Source: an uncultured Lachnospiraceae bacterium (lineage in GTDB: Bacteria > Bacillota > Clostridia > Lachnospirales > Lachnospiraceae). From it: a DNA stretch of 64,000 nt. The DNA lies in contig CAKRFY010000001.1 in assembly GCA_934320895.1 (NCBI GenBank), positions 1-64,000 of the forward strand, given 5' to 3'. The translations under genes were made by a program, and so were the position numbers. The notes under the pieces are model-generated. The model worked only from the letters and a program-made list of their open reading frames with translations, was not told the DNA's origin and searched no databases. Shown here piece by piece: positions 63,398-64,000 of this stretch; the first letter of the stretch is position 1, and each line of letters starts with the position of its first letter.

Positions 63398-64000
63398 ATG
63401 ACCAGAAAGAAAAAAAATCTAATCAGCTATGTGGTATTTGCAGTCGTCTGCATTGCCATTATCATCGCCGGAATATGTTACAAAAACTATTCTAACGAAC
63501 AGAAACTTAAAAAAGCCGAGAAAAATGCCATTACATGTGTTGATGACATAACAGGTAAAAAAATCGGTGTTCAAATCGGTACAACCGGTGACATATATGC
63601 ATCGGATTATGAAGGTGACAAAGAAGGTACTGTTGTTGAACGTTACAACAAAGGTACTGATGCAATACAGGCACTCAAAGATGACAAAATAAACTGTGTT
63701 ATTCTTGATGAGCAGCCATCCCTTGCATACACTGAAAAAAATACTGAATTAAAAATTCTTGAAGAAGAATTTGCAGTTGAAGATTATGCTATATGTATAG
63801 ATAAGTCAAATGGCGAATTAAAAAGCAAAATAAACGACGCATTAGCTAAGCTTCAAAAAGACGGAACTCTTGCAGACATAAAGAAAAACTATACAGGAAA
63901 AGATGAAGAAAAGGGTAAGTTTCCTTATAAAAAGAAAAATGTCTCAGGCAAAAACGGTACTTTAAAAGTCGGTACAAATGCCGCATTCAAACCTTATGAA
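63398..64000 (+). CDS. Amino-acid-type solute-binding protein (SBP_bac_3), partial
   Basis: The first 201 codons of a protein running off the window. An uncleaved-looking N-terminal hydrophobic segment (about 8-28) anchors it. Then come SBP_bac_3 second-lobe features (ITGKKIGVQIGTTGDIYASDY, GTDAIQALKDDKINCVILDEQPSLAY, DALAKLQKDGTLADIKKNY). A new domain beginning GTLKVGTNAAFKPYE follows, the usual start of a complete binding protein. So a partial lobe precedes a full one. GAAAGG precedes the ATG at 63398. A glutamine/polar amino acid importer component is likely. Confidence 0.8.
   Translation, partial: MTRKKKNLISYVVFAVVCIAIIIAGICYKNYSNEQKLKKAEKNAITCVDDITGKKIGVQIGTTGDIYASDYEGDKEGTVVERYNKGTDAIQALKDDKINCVILDEQPSLAYTEKNTELKILEEEFAVEDYAICIDKSNGELKSKINDALAKLQKDGTLADIKKNYTGKDEEKGKFPYKKKNVSGKNGTLKVGTNAAFKPYE

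Noticed and set aside
1..64000. CRISPR arrays, insertion sequences and prophage genes
   Set aside because: No regularly spaced repeats, transposase, integrase or phage structural genes were seen anywhere in the window.

Overview
The window looks like a chromosomal segment from a low-GC, flagellated anaerobe of the Firmicutes/Clostridia, most likely family Lachnospiraceae. The evidence is AT-rich DNA, AGGAGG-type ribosome binding sites, T-box leaders, a fused FeoA-FeoB, phosphotransacetylase, a Lachnospiraceae-style flagellin with FliS, and several charged, zinc-ribbon or DUF-like proteins typical of that family. This is inferred from gene content; no species is claimed.

Layout. 0-5.5 kb: a structured-RNA candidate, a DegV protein, a 1082-residue zinc-ribbon protein and a Cof-type HAD phosphatase. 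5.6-12.4 kb: the tryptophan operon trpE-G-D-C-B-A on the minus strand, behind a Trp T-box leader and without trpF. 12.5-18.7 kb: two polytopic GT-C-like membrane proteins follow ilvB-ilvN, which has its own T-box leader (apparent Val specifier). 18.6-23.5 kb: a membrane-anchored penicillin-binding-protein-like pseudoenzyme, an HPr/Crh-like protein, an AraC regulator and pta. 23.6-30 kb (plus strand): a PAS-CPBP protease fusion, a GH42 beta-galactosidase and feoAB. 30-34 kb: a laterally acquired-looking block with a pRiA4b-ORF3-like protein and a BcgI-like restriction-modification pair whose promoter carries a LexA/SOS-box match. 34-41 kb: rplM-rpsI, GNAT, a DUF protein, Mrp, MYG1, NADP isocitrate dehydrogenase with a large palindrome at its promoter, and a BIG2 surface protein. 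41.9-45.8 kb: a divergon of bioY and a MaoC-like/thiolase/AMP-ligase operon that share one BirA-type operator; both mirror-image promoters have their -35 box inside it. 45.7-51.3 kb: ispF, two tRNAs, a MerR-like regulator with a membrane protein, rhomboid, a flavodoxin-SCP2 fusion and HIT. 51.4-60 kb: fliS, flagellin, a 1122-residue protein with a FliK-like tail, a REC-GGDEF-EAL-REC protein and a LytTR regulator. 60-64 kb: a TrpXYZ-type ABC importer and the start of an amino-acid-type solute-binding protein cut by the window edge.

How the parts fit. Tryptophan and branched-chain amino-acid synthesis are both set by tRNA-sensing leaders, and an importer of the TrpXYZ class lies in the same window. 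The biotin divergon is the most interesting unit: one operator appears to control biotin/precursor uptake (BioY) and an acyl-thioester operon resembling Bacillus yhfT-yhfS plus a hydratase, which suggests a BioW-independent route to the pimeloyl precursor. A dispersed repeat of about 46 bp (AGCGGAT stem-loop plus a CTTGATAGTGTTAA tail, five copies) punctuates intergenic regions across the whole window.
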